Assembly: GCA_033980235.1 (NCBI GenBank)
Contig: CM067066.1
Span: forward strand, 27,587,476-27,651,475
Source: Diadema setosum
Lineage: Eukaryota; Echinodermata; Echinoidea; Diadematoida; Diadematidae
Direction: 5' to 3'
Length of the DNA: 64,000 bases
Shown here piece by piece: positions 48,769 to 59,518 of this stretch. The notes beneath the pieces are model-generated. The model was given only the letters and a program-made list of their open reading frames with translations, was not told the DNA's origin and made no database searches. The position numbers and the translations under genes were made by a program. Each line of letters starts with the position of its first letter. Positions within the stretch are counted from its first letter, which is position 1.

Positions 48769-48874
48769 CTTTTGTGATAAATGCAAAGGCATGGTAGTCT
48801 TGCAATGGTATCTCCCTGCAGCATATCTTCTAGGCATATTACGCACTCCCCTGAGTCCATGGTCAGTACGTCTT
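48769..48874 (-). CDS. ZNRF1: ZNRF1-like E3 ubiquitin ligase, RING exon
   Basis: On the minus strand, a long pyrimidine tract and CTCTGCAG precede 48874, and the donor GTAATG follows 48769. The exon is 106 bp: two bases finishing a Glu codon, 34 codons and two bases of the next Ser codon. It encodes DVLTMDSGECVICLEDM followed by LQGDTIARLPCLCIYHK. This gives the first RING ligands, C-x2-C-x14-C-x-C-x2-H, and the GDTIARLPCLCIYHK string is essentially diagnostic of ZNRF1/ZNRF2. Together with the next exon the pattern is C-x2-C-x14-C-x-C-x2-H-x2-C-x10-C-x2-H. The family are membrane-associated E3 ligases at endosomes, lysosomes and nerve terminals. Exact phase fit with both neighbouring exons confirms the model. 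Confidence 0.95.
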
Positions 48875-48911
48875 CTGCAGAGGGTAATGAAAAAAGAGAG
48901 GAAAGGACAAT

Positions 48912-48983
48912 CATGTTACCATGGCAATGATCATACATGTTACCATGGCAATGATCATACATGTTACCATGGCAATGATCATA
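48912..48983. repeat. Three exact copies of a 24-bp unit with an X-box-like palindrome
   Basis: The unit CATGTTACCATGGCAATGATCATA starts at 48912, 48936 and 48960 (24 bases in three blocks: CATGTTACC, ATGGCAATG, ATCATA). GTTACCATGGCAAT matches the RFX X-box pattern of two inverted half-sites except for the last base. The array lies about 40 bases upstream of the ZNRF1 RING exon in the direction of transcription. On the minus strand the frame of the exon stays open through it, giving an eight-residue YDHCHGNM repeat. Confidence 0.9.
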
Positions 48984-49112
48984 ATTACTCTCACTAATCC
49001 AAGCCCCGGAAACCAGATGTCTCTTGTTTGGTGTGTGTATCAACTCTTGTAGAGTTTTAAATATTCATTGGTAGTATTTCATGAGGTAGAGTACAACATT
49101 CTCGTCATTTCC

Positions 49113-49482
49113 GGGAGGCGATTCGGCTCAGTCAGTAATGCATCTGCCTCCCAATTCAAATGGCATGGGTGTCATTCCCGAGTTCTAGCTGAGCAATGAT
49201 GTACATTGTACGTAATTATACCATCACCTCTAGTAAGAGGCAAAATACTCTGCCCCTGTGATAGGACATAAACTGGGGGTCCTGTGTGTGAGAGAGTCAC
49301 AATTCATGCACATTTGAAAAGATCCTATTTCATATATATTCATTGCAAAGAGCAGGGTGTACATAAACTGGTGAAGTGGTCTGCCTCAAATCCAACTGGA
49401 CCCCATGGAAGACCAGCTAGTGCAGTTGAATATGGGATATCCATTCATCTTCTCTGATGGAAAATGAAACAAACAAACAAAC
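49113..49482 (+). mobile_element. tRNA-derived SINE, plus orientation
   Basis: The head GGAGGCGATTCGGCTCAGTC with AGTAATGC is tRNA-like, with an A-box-type GGCTCAGTCAGTA. A degenerate B-box-type GTGTCATTCCCGAGTTC follows about 45 bases later. The body contains TGATAGGACATAAACTGGGG and GGTCCTGTGTG, and the element ends in an AAAC-type tail (AAACAAACAAACAAAC, about 49468-49482). It lies antisense to the ZNRF1-like intron and is distinct from the SINE at 14985-15227. Confidence 0.65.
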
Positions 49483-49813
49483 TTTGTTGTTCCTATATGA
49501 TAGGAGAATTTTCATAAGCCTCTACTAAACTGCTAAATCTATACTTGATTTTCAAACTGGCGACACTACAGCCAGGTACAGAGAAAAACCCACTGAACTA
49601 TTTTGCTTTTCTCAGAAATTGCAGTAGTGAAATCTTGGACAAACTGGCTGACGGACGGGACAACCCCAAAACATAATGCTGTTCTGGCACCCTTCACAGT
49701 GGAATTACGAAACATAATTTCACTCAAAGAGTAAATACCTCCATTGCACATTGAGGACTGGAGTAAAACCACACATAAACAGAACTGTGCAGGTTTACAT
49801 AAAATCATTTTCA

Positions 49814-50210
49814 TTAAAGGGATCATATAGTTTTGGTTGAGACCTAACCTCGGGTTTGTATTATGTAACACTTTGGGGTGAGATTACGAGAAACCTCTTA
49901 TGAACTATGAAAGAGCATGTAATTCCAAAAGGAATTCAACGTTCTTTTGATGAAAATTGGTCTTAAAATGGCTGAGATACCCAAAACAGAGCAATTGTAA
50001 TAAAATGTGGGACCCAATTTTTATTACCATTGCTTTGTTTTACTTTATTTTTGGATATCTCGGCCATTTCAAAACAGATTTTCATCAAATAAACTTTGAA
50101 TTCCTCTTCGAAAGGTACGCTCTGTACTATTTAATAAACGACTTCTTGATATCTCGCAAAAAGTCAAAAGCCCAATTCTCACCTCTACCAATACTGTAAC
50201 ATCCCTTTAA
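49814..50210. mobile_element. Palindromic TTAA MITE, family 1 (copy d)
   Basis: TTAA lies at 49814-49817 and 50207-50210. The left end AGGGATCATATAGTTTTGG and the complement of the right end AGGGATGTTACAGTATTGG are related. Arms with GAATTCAACGTTCTTTTGAT and ATCAAATAAACTTTGAATTC fold on each other around a centre near 50020. The copy is complete but diverged. Confidence 0.8.
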
Positions 50211-51499
50211 ATAGTGATAACAAACACAGTCCCATAAGTACACAAATCATTATACAATTGCACTGATGTTGTAAAGCCTCACACGACTCGCATTTACTGT
50301 CAGCCAAATTTTCACTGAAATCAAGATTTTTACAGAAATTCACTGCAAAAATATACAATTTGTATTCTTTGTATTAAATTATAATGGGGATCAAAGGATT
50401 GATGAATTGATACTGAAATTATAACTTTGTACAGTTCACAGTTCACAGTTCACAGTTAATGAATTACTGACTTCCCCAGCCCCCTGCAAAAAAAAAAAAG
50501 TAATAAGAATAATAATAATAATCTTATGACATTTCCATGATACAAATCAATATGAGTTGTGGTCACAAGCTACACATGTACATAATGTATGACAACACAA
50601 TCTTAACAACACAAACATAACCAACACCAAAATTCCAAAACTTTGACATTGTTTTGTTTCATTGAAACTCAAACTGTTCCATTTAATCCTCTTCACTCTT
50701 CAAACCAAAGTCAACTTGAACATTGAGTAGCATTTCCCTTTAATTTCGAGAGTTATTCCTCCCTTTATCTTGAACCCTCCAAGGCGGATGGGGCACAATA
50801 GAACCTGAACCGCGCCAATCAGAAGTTTGCTTCTGCGTAACACAGAGTTTCCCTTTGACTTCTGTTCTCTGCACTGCTGCCATTAATCTCTTCATGAGGC
50901 ATTAAAGCCACAAATGGGGCAGTAGCCAAAAAAAAAAAAAAAAAAAAGCCTTAAATCGCAAGTTGACCTTCCATGACAACAGCCTGGTCATTGTGCATAC
51001 ATGTACATGTACAGTATTGATACTAAAGTGTAGGATCTGTTTTGCCCAGGGCACTAGAATAGACCCTGGACTACCACACATTTGTATCTACTAAATGGCA
51101 TTTGTTGTATTCTGCCCCATCTTAGTTTTGATACTACTAGACACCATAATTCAAAACAAACCTCTCCAGATGAGGTATAAAGAAGGAGTTTTGACAGTGC
51201 ATGTCATGACAGGACAGTATTATCATTCACTAAACTTACTGCAATTAATAGAGTTTTGACAATAAGAACAACTGCAGCTACATACAGTAGGTAATCACAC
51301 AAAGCAAAAAACATGCAAACCTTAACAGTTCAGGACCTCTTTAATCAGTCATTACTGTTCCTACAGTGTATGAATGTTACTATTTCAATTATTACAATAA
51401 AATATCTTTTATATTATCATCATCACTGACATCACTATCACAATGTAATAACATTATTATGATCATTGTCCACGAGGAGACTGCAAAATACAAGCTTAG

Positions 51500-51705
51500 C
51501 TTTTTAGCATGTCTCCTCCATTTCCTGCAACTTTAGTTTCAATTCAATTTTCATTGTTTACTTTGCTTTTGTGATGCGTAGTATTGTCAACTTCACGTAT
51601 TTTTCTTTGTTACTACATTGCATTGATGTTGTGTTATTTTGTGTACGAAAATGTTGTTGGAAATGAAATAAATGAAATGAAAATGAAATGAAATCATTTT
51701 CATCA
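51500..51705 (+). mobile_element. Possible LINE 3' end with GAAAT-type tail
   Basis: T-rich sequence followed by TTGGAAATGAAATAAATG and tandem GAAAATGAAATGAAAT units is typical of the 3' ends of CR1/L2-like non-LTR elements. No coding part remains, so the assignment is weak. Confidence 0.35.
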
Positions 51706-54339
51706 CTGGGGTCACAGAGATAGTGACCATCAAACTCACATGAAATCTGAGTTGAACAGTGCAGTAGGATTACTTCAGTTCAGGGCCCCAAGTGACTAGG
51801 CACTACAGCTCCTGTATATAAGTCAGCCAACCTCAGTTTGTGATGACACATGTTAATTTTTGAAAAGATAAAAAAAAAAAAATGAACTGGAAGCAAACCC
51901 CTATTAGGACCATTCATACACTATAATTATTACCTCCACCAAGAGAGGAGATTCCAGTATGTTTTCATTGGTATTGGTTTCTTTGTTTGTCCATGTGCAA
52001 AATAACTCAAAAAGTTGTGCTCAGATTTGGATCACCTACATGGAAGGTTAAAAATGACACAAGTAACAGATTATTAAATGTTGGTAGTCATCCGCAAATT
52101 TTTATGGATTTTTTTTATGAAGGATTTTCTATTTTGGCAGGTACGGTCAATGAACTTGGGAGTTCAAGCTGCGCGTACAGCTGTATTTGAGGTTTGCATG
52201 CGCGCACTCAAGCATGTACTCTAATTTCTGCTAGGGCTAGGGCGAGGCACCACGCAGCTGAAAGTTGATGATGTAACAAAAGGCTTCTACACGGGAGAGT
52301 GGGCTATTTTCAGCATGCATGTACAATGTATGAGTGGATATCTCTATGGAAGAACAAGATCAGAGGCCTAGTGGTGGAAAAAACCTGCTTGGCGGAGGTC
52401 TGTGCTCTCAGAATGTTTCTCTAGTTGGTTTTAGGATCACAATGCCAAATCGATTTTACAGCCGCCATTCACATATCGGCAAGAAAATAAAAATTAAACA
52501 AAAACAAAACACAAAATTAACTTGACCTCATACTTCCTTCAGTGCAGCCTACATACCCATTACTGTAGACAATACTGTCTTTGAGATTCTTTATTATTTT
52601 GGCCCAAGAAGCCTACCAAAAGGATTGCAAATGATATGAATATCCTCTGTCAATTTCTTTTCAAGAACTTGATTTCACTTTGTATTCACAAGTGGTTGCT
52701 AGGTTGCACAGGTCTCAAACAAAGGCTAAAGCTTGTGAAAACTTTTGTAAGTATTGTCCTTTTTATATTTAAAAAAAATACAGATCGCAAGCATGAAATA
52801 TGACAGAATACTTTCATAGTAGGCACACTACCTACTTCAGAAATATATGAAAATATGAATGTTTTTTGGTTTGTCTGTTGTTTTTTTATGCTATTCTTTT
52901 TGCTGGTTTGTTTGCCATCTTAACAATAGACTGTGTTTATCATTTATAAGCAAGAAAGGATGATCAAGTACCATGAATATCTCTTTCTTAACCTTATCAG
53001 AGTAGCTCCTTAAGCCCTCACCATACTGACAAATGTCAGCCACTATCAAGGGCTTATGTAGCTTTCATGGGGGTATCAAGCACATCATGATTATGGCTTA
53101 TTTGGGAATCAATTTTCAGCTCAATATTTACTTGCTTGTGGAAACCATCGCATGTAATTAAAAAAAAAAATGTTATTGATGATGATAATGCATTCATACA
53201 CGTATGCTGAAAATAAAGAGAGCACAAAATAAACCTACAGCATGTGTGCTTGCCGCACCAGTGTAAGATTAGAAGTACGTAATGCCATGAGAACTGTCAG
53301 ATAATTGCTGTTTACACAAGACATGGGGATATTGAACTTTGAATCCCAAACAGCTTGCACAAGATCTAGACGAGTGCATTCACTCATGCACGACCCTCTC
53401 ATATGACGTACATGAATCCATTAAATGCTCTGCAAATACATGGGCAGTCTGGCTATTGTTGTCATGGAAGAGAAGGAAATCAATATCAATATTTATATTA
53501 CACATAATCACAGAAGATTGAGATAAAATGATGACTGTCAATTTTGGGCTACCTGTTCTATGAAATCACATTGTAAGGTTTGATTCATATCATGTATCAT
53601 ATCATATCATATCATAAATTATCATATCATATCATAAAATACACGGTTTGCTCACTTTTCTTGGAAGAGGGTCCCCAGCAAGTGTCCAAATGCATGGCAA
53701 ATCATTACTACACTAAAACATGTGGTAGTGTAGTAAATACATGGAATTTTTTACACTACACTTTCACATTCCAGATAGCAGCTCACTATCACTGAAATTC
53801 TGGAGGTTAGACACCCTTCATACAATGAAAACAGCACACTGATCAGTTTAAAGCAATTGAGCCTACAACAGCACCCATCACAAAATTAGACAGCCATCAA
53901 GTCTCTTCTAAGACTTTACAAAACTAGAATCATAATTTCTAAATCATCCATTTGGTAGTAAATGCACAGACTCAATTTCACTGCATCATGACTTATCATT
54001 TGTTGATTTCAAATCACTGATAGTTGAGACCTCCAAATCTAATTAATCCATGTGACCTGTTCCAGAGTTCTACTGGCCTAGCCTACAGCCTTGGAGCCTT
54101 TTCTCTTCCATTACTTCCTCAAGACAGTTATACTAAAATCCATAGGCGCCGGAAGTGGGGGGGCAGGGGGGGGCGGCCGCCCCCCAATCCAAAAAGTGGG
54201 GGGGCAAAACGCATTTTTGCCCCCCCAAAAAGCCCCCCCCCCCAAAAAAAAAATAGTAATAATAAAAATAAAAATAAATGAATAAACAAAGAAAGTAAAA
54301 TAAATATGTATATATATGAATAAAAGAGAAAAATTATGG

Positions 54340-55735
54340 CTACAAACGGCAGCTTTTGGACTGTAAAATGTCAAAATTTTCAAGCTCGCTCGCTTCTCTT
54401 GCTCGCATCCAGCAGTTGAGCACGATGCGCCTCCCCCTTAATTTCTAAAGCGAAAAACATAGCTACGACGGCAGTTGTTGGACTCTAGAATGTCAAAATT
54501 TTCAAGCTCGCTCGCTTCGCTCGCTCGCATTGAATCGTTATGCCATTCTCCTAATGTTGCTGACAGTAATTGCCAGTAGTTGCGCCCGATGCCCCCACCC
54601 CTTAATTTCCAAAGCGAAAAATGAATATAGCTACAAACGGGAGTTTTGGGACTGTAAAATGTCAAAGTTTTCAAGCTCGCTCGCTTCGCTCGCTCGCATT
54701 GAATCGTTATGCCACTCTCCTAATGTTGCTGCCAGTAATTGCCAGCAGTTGCGCCCGATGCCCCCCCCCCCTTTAATTTCCAAAGCGAAAGGTATAGTTA
54801 CAAACGGGAGTTTTTGGACTGTAACATGTCAACATTTTCAAGCTCGCTCGCTTCGCTCGCTCGCATTCAATCGTTATGCCACTCTCCTAACATTGCCGCC
54901 AGTAATTGCCAGCAGTTGCGCCCGATGCCCCCCCCCCCTTAATTTCCAAAGCGAAAGATATAACTACAAACGGTAGTTTTTGAACTGTAAAATGTCAAAA
55001 TTCTCAAGCTCGCTCGCTTTGCTCGCTCGCATTCAATCGTTATGCCATTCTCCTAACGTTGCTGCCAGTAATTGCCAGCAGTTGCGCCCGATGCCCCCCC
55101 CCCTTAATTTCCAAAGCGAAAGATATAGCTACTAAACGGGAGTTTTTGGACTGTAACATGTCAAAATTTTCAAGCTCGCTCGCTTCGCTCGCTCGCATTC
55201 AATCGTTATGCCACTCTCCTAACGTTGCTGCCAGTAATTGCCAGCAGTTGCGCCCGATGCCCCCCTTAATTTCCAAAGCGAAAGATATAACTACAAACGG
55301 TAGTTTTTGAACTGTAAAATGTCAAAATTCTCAAGCTCGCTCGCTTTGCTCGCTCGCATTCAATCGTTATGCCATTCTCCTAATGTTGCTGCCAGCAATT
55401 GCCAGCAGTTGCGCCCGATGCGCCGCCCCATTAATTTCCAAAGTGAAAGATATAGCTACAAACCCCAGTTTTGGGACTGTAGAATGTCAACATTTTCAAG
55501 CTTGCTCGCTTCGCTCGCTTGCATTGAATCGTTATGCCATTCTCCTGATGTTGCTGCCAATAATTGCCAGCAGTTGCGCCCGATGCGCCCCCATTTATTT
55601 CCAAAGCGAAATATATAGCTGCAATTAAAACTCCAGTTTTGGAACTTTAGAATATCAAAATTTTCAAGCTCGCTCGCTTCGCTCGCTCGCATTTTATTGT
55701 TATGCCATTCACCTTATGTTGCTGACAGTATATAA
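54340..55735. repeat. Internal ~166-bp tandem array, about eight to nine units
   Basis: CAAGCTCGCTCGCTT or a one-base variant occurs at 54381, 54503, 54672, 54839, 55005, 55171, 55332, 55497 and 55665, with spacings of 122 for the first pair and then 161-169. Each full unit also has TTGTTGCCAGTAATTGCCAG-like, GTTGCGCCCGATGC, C-run and TTAATTTCCAAAGCGAAA blocks. The core GCTCGCTCGCTTCGCTCGC is nearly self-complementary. Units are very similar, so the array has been homogenised or expanded recently. Confidence 0.9.
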
Positions 55736-55944
55736 TTTGTTGATCGTTTCACACCGTCATTCCATAATCCATGTAAGGAAAACTTACAATGTTCCTCAAT
55801 GACTGTGTTGTTGAATGTATCACATTCCGTAATGTATTGTAGTCCCATTATTGCTCACACACACACGCACTTGTAAGCATACAGACCGTCTAAAATTACT
55901 TTATGGTGCCCCCCATGTTTCGACCCACCGTACGCCACTTTACA

Positions 55945-55961
55945 TATATTATATATACATG

Positions 55962-56034
<73 letters not shown>

Positions 56035-56038
56035 GATG

Positions 56039-56085
<47 letters not shown>
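55945..56085. repeat. (AT)n and (TG)n microsatellites
   Basis: A long TATA array (about 55960-56029) is followed by a TG array (about 56037-56077), both inside the hAT-like element. Confidence 0.9.
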
Positions 56086-56832
56086 ATTGTGTAACATATG
56101 CATGGTCTAATCTTGAGCCCCCTCCAATGTTTGCCCCCCCCCAATCCAAAACTGCTTCCGGCGCGCCTGCTAAAATCTATTCAGATAAAGAGAAAGGAAG
56201 CAGCTCATGGATAGAATACAGGCCTTTGGACACACAGCTTAGGTAGCCTTCCCAAAGGTCTTACAGGTATTGTTTACAATTGGGAGCAGTGATCTAAAAA
56301 ATGTTCGAGTTATCACATCTGATGCATGTATGTTTACATCATTGCAGGTCAATTGTATCACACAACGTCTTACCATGTAAACATTTCAAAATAAAGCCTT
56401 AAATATCAGGAGATATCACAATTTTTCTCAATAAACCATATTAACCCATAGACAGTTTATTCTAGAAAGAATCTTATTATAACTTTGGTTCATATTTTGT
56501 ATACTTAAAAATACCTAACATCAATTACACTGAATAACATTTTGACATTGACTGTTTCTATCCCTGACTCTCATTGTAGAACTAAGAATTTTAGAACCAT
56601 TTTAGAACCTTTAAATAAAAGTGTAGTGGTATGAAAGTGTGTGTGGGGGGGGGGGGAGGGGGGGGGAGAACAGTGCTTAGCCTCTGTCCAAGGCCCTCAC
56701 CCTGTAATAATTGTGTGACAAGGATGAGCAGAGCGGTGTCACACAAGACTAGAATCAAGCTACCAGCAAGAGGCAAGCCAAGCAAGAGGGCTTTTGGAAA
56801 CCCGTCCAAAATTGCAAACTTAAACTTTCAAT

Positions 56833-57050
56833 TGCTGTAAAACGAGATATCTTTGTGGCACAAAATTTTCGCGAATTGGAACTGACTGCCTTTTTTTGCG
56901 GCATGAAATTTTCACGAATTGTCGCTGATATTCAATGCATGTACAAGCAGTATAGACAAAAATTTTTGCATGCATTTTAATTTCATGAATCTTGGCTCTC
57001 GTGAAATTTGCAAAATTAAAATGCAGGAGAGTATTTCTGGTTTTACAGTA
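56833..57050. mobile_element. TACTGTAAAA-family element, 218 bp
   Basis: The left end GCTGTAAAACGAGATATCTT and right end TTTCTGGTTTTACAGTA (complement TACTGTAAAACCAGAAA) are inverted. The motifs AAAATTTTCGCGAATTGGAA, GAAATTTTCACGAATT and CTCGTGAAATTTGC repeat inside in both orientations. It is non-coding. Confidence 0.65.
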
Positions 57051-58476
57051 CCAAATTTTGCTAATGGCTTTTCATATCATAGTGAAAATCACATCAAATC
57101 AGCAAACAAAGAAGCCTACACATGTCATTATTTTTTTTTCACTGATGACCTCTGGGCAAATCCTGCAATTCCATCAGTTGAGGTGAATGACTAAATTATT
57201 CAGTAAAGAGTGTCCAGCAAATTAACCCCTCTCCCAGTTTATGACACAAGCACATTGGCTCATGTCAAACGAACCTCACACTGACACGCTAAGCTTCGAC
57301 TCCTAGTCCAGCAATTTCATCACTTGAAGTGACTAACTAAATTATTCAGAAAGAATAGCCAGCCAATTAACCTCTCTACAAGTTTATGATACACACAGAT
57401 TTGCAGGTGTCAAAAGGCCCTCACACTAACATGCTCAGCTTCAGCTCTTGAATCACACTTGATGGTCAATGCTAACAACGATGTGAGGGTCTTTGTAGAA
57501 AGGCTACGGGAACACTCATTTGTAGTCTTTACTCAAAACTGGCATTTACAATCTGTTTCATACCAACAAAGGTGGGAAATGGTCACTTTTTACAGAGCTT
57601 GGAAGCTGGGGTACAACATATGTAATAATAAAATCAAAGTGTGTCACTGCTTTCCAACAGGTACTCAATTACTGAAATTTGGGAGTGAGAAAAAAATGAA
57701 TTACACCTTGGGGGAAGTAGCTGGCATACAATGTACTGCTCTGGATGAATACATCAATTTATGCATATATTCTTATACATTGACTTTCAATCACACTGAC
57801 AGTCAAAGGAGTTGTAGTGGGCCATGGATTCAATTCAAGAGGTCTGGTTCAAGTTCACGAACAGCTGCCACTCGGCCCTTAGGCATGGCACTTTTTCCAC
57901 ACTGCTTTATAGTCCTCCGGAAGGGACTTCAAGCCATGATAGCTGGCTAATAAGCATTTAAAACGGGACAAGTAGTGAGTCTACTTGTGATCATTGGGAC
58001 TCTATCAAAGGCAAGTTAGTATTTTGACTTTCCTGAAGGATCATTTCATTAGTTCTAGATTGCAGTATGATATGTACATTTAATAACAATAACAAAGACA
58101 CATTTGTATGATGTTTCTCCCCTGTCCCTTTCTGATCTAAACACTAATACTGCACACGCCAAATATTTCACAAGGTTTTGATTTCGTGAATTTAAAGACA
58201 CGCAAAAATATTAACTCTGATCCCGACATCAATGTGACATGCATGCATACATTTCTCCGTTCAGTACCGTACTCATCAGTTGTGAATTTAACCACTCATG
58301 ATGTCTGAAGTCTTGATTTGTGAAAAATCAGATTGCTGAATAGATGGCATAATACATGTATGTCACCACAGGGCACTGCCCCCTCCCTACAACATCCCCC
58401 CCCCCCCCCCCCCCAATGCTGTAGTAACTTTAGAGGCACAATATGGTGTGAGAAGTACTCAGCACCAGAACCTTAC

Positions 58477-58572
58477 CATTATATACAATCCTTGGCTTTG
58501 TGAGGCAGGCAAGGAGATGTAGCTCTATATTGTCGGCACCAACAAACTTGGAACACACTGGACACTTGATAC
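58477..58572 (-). CDS. ZNRF1: ZNRF1-like E3 ubiquitin ligase, zinc-finger exon
   Basis: On the minus strand, TTTCTTGTCTGCAG ends before 58572 and the donor GTAAGG follows 58477. The exon is 96 bp: two bases of a codon begun in the missing exon, 31 codons and one base of the Glu codon completed by the RING exon. It encodes IKCPVCSKFVGADNIELH and LLACLTKPRIVYN. The zinc ligands are C-x2-C-x11-H-x3-C, the finger that precedes the RING in ZNRF1/ZNRF2, and the CLxKPRxxYN string linking finger to RING is a family hallmark. The three visible exons give 85 residues. The N-terminal exon, which in the family begins with a myristoylation glycine, is not in the window. Confidence 0.92.
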
Positions 58573-59459
58573 CTGCAGACAAGAAAATGAAATAAAAGAA
58601 CATAGAAAGAATAAAATCATTCCACCATGTTACTGTAAACTGTACACCATTTGCTTACTGTTCTATACAATAATAATGCTGTAAACAAAAACGACCCTAC
58701 CACAATTATTGCTTTATTATTACCATCTTTATTATTAACATTATTATTATCAACATTATAATCAATATCATCATAAAAGATGGTGATGGTAATGATGCTT
58801 ATCATTACATCATAATCTACACTAAATATTATCATCATTGTGATCATCATCATAACACCTCTCATAAACAATAGCAATAGATGCAAATACATAAATCATC
58901 ATGTGCACATCACCATGCAATGCAATATGCAATGTAAAGCACACACATGTACAATAATTATTTTCACATTGCTCAGAAACTGCTAAAACCATGCTTTCTC
59001 TAGAGATAATCTCTTTTCCATTATAAAGTATCAAAATAGATTGAACTGCTAGTAAAATGCTTGCAGAGGGACTTCTGTTATGCCTGATCTTCTCTTATAA
59101 ATTGTATTCAAACATTTCCAACAATAAAGATAGTCCAGGATCTGCTCTCTGAGACATACACACTTGACTGCTCAGACAGATCATTTTCCTGTCGTCACTT
59201 GCAGCTGGAAAAAGACGCCCTTATAAATATTCCACTCCAATGCAATCTTTAAACCACTTCCCAACCACTACACAGTCATATGGAAAGTAAATTTCTTCAC
59301 TTGTACAAAATGCACATATTGCATCACGTGCAATGATCAGGAAAAGTTTTAAAGCGGCATGAAGGAATGTTCTCAGGGTGTAAATTAAGTCATGGTACAG
59401 TGTACCATACACTCTATGTTATTGTTGAGAAAATGCCTACTCATTCATTAACATTAAAA

Positions 59460-59461
59460 GG

Positions 59462-59517
<56 letters not shown>

Positions 59518-59518
59518 G
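59460..59518. repeat. (GTT)n microsatellite
   Basis: About 19 uninterrupted copies of GTT. Confidence 0.95.

Larger units (their letters stand above)
54133..56177. mobile_element. hAT-like element of 2.0 kb with an 8-bp target duplication
   Basis: CTAAAATC occurs at 54133-54140 and again at 56170-56177, directly outside inverted ends. The left end starts CATAGGCGCCGGAAG, and the complement of the right end reads CAGGCGCGCCGGAAGC. Just inside, both ends carry a G-rich tract followed or preceded by the CAATCCAAAA block in opposite orientation (about 54185 and 56141). The 8-bp duplication and CA-starting ends point to hAT. The interior is a 166-bp satellite-like array, then AT and TG microsatellites; no transposase is present, so it is a non-autonomous derivative. 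Confidence 0.8.
48875..58476 (-). other. ZNRF1: ZNRF1-like intron, 9.6 kb
   Basis: Runs on the minus strand from donor GTAAGG (58476) to the CTCTGCAG acceptor (48875). It carries a 24-bp tandem repeat next to the acceptor, a SINE, a family-1 TTAA MITE, a probable LINE 3' tail, a 2-kb hAT-like element and a TACTGTAAAA element. The 163-codon open frame at 57459-57950 is not recognised and has no splice support. The stretch 51700-54130 is AT-rich with an ATATC pentanucleotide run near 53585-53635 and otherwise shows nothing. Confidence 0.85.

Noticed and set aside
54530..55692. Open frames with repeated ARCPPPLISKAK-like peptides
   Set aside because: They are translations of the 166-bp array inside the hAT-like element, present in several frames and both strands.
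54381..55735. Possible CRISPR-like array
   Set aside because: Units of about 166 bp are repeated throughout with no unique spacers, in animal DNA, inside a transposon; this is a tandem satellite.
57459..57950. 163-codon open frame on the plus strand
   Set aside because: No family resemblance and no coding bias; it lies antisense in the ZNRF1-like intron and is most likely chance.
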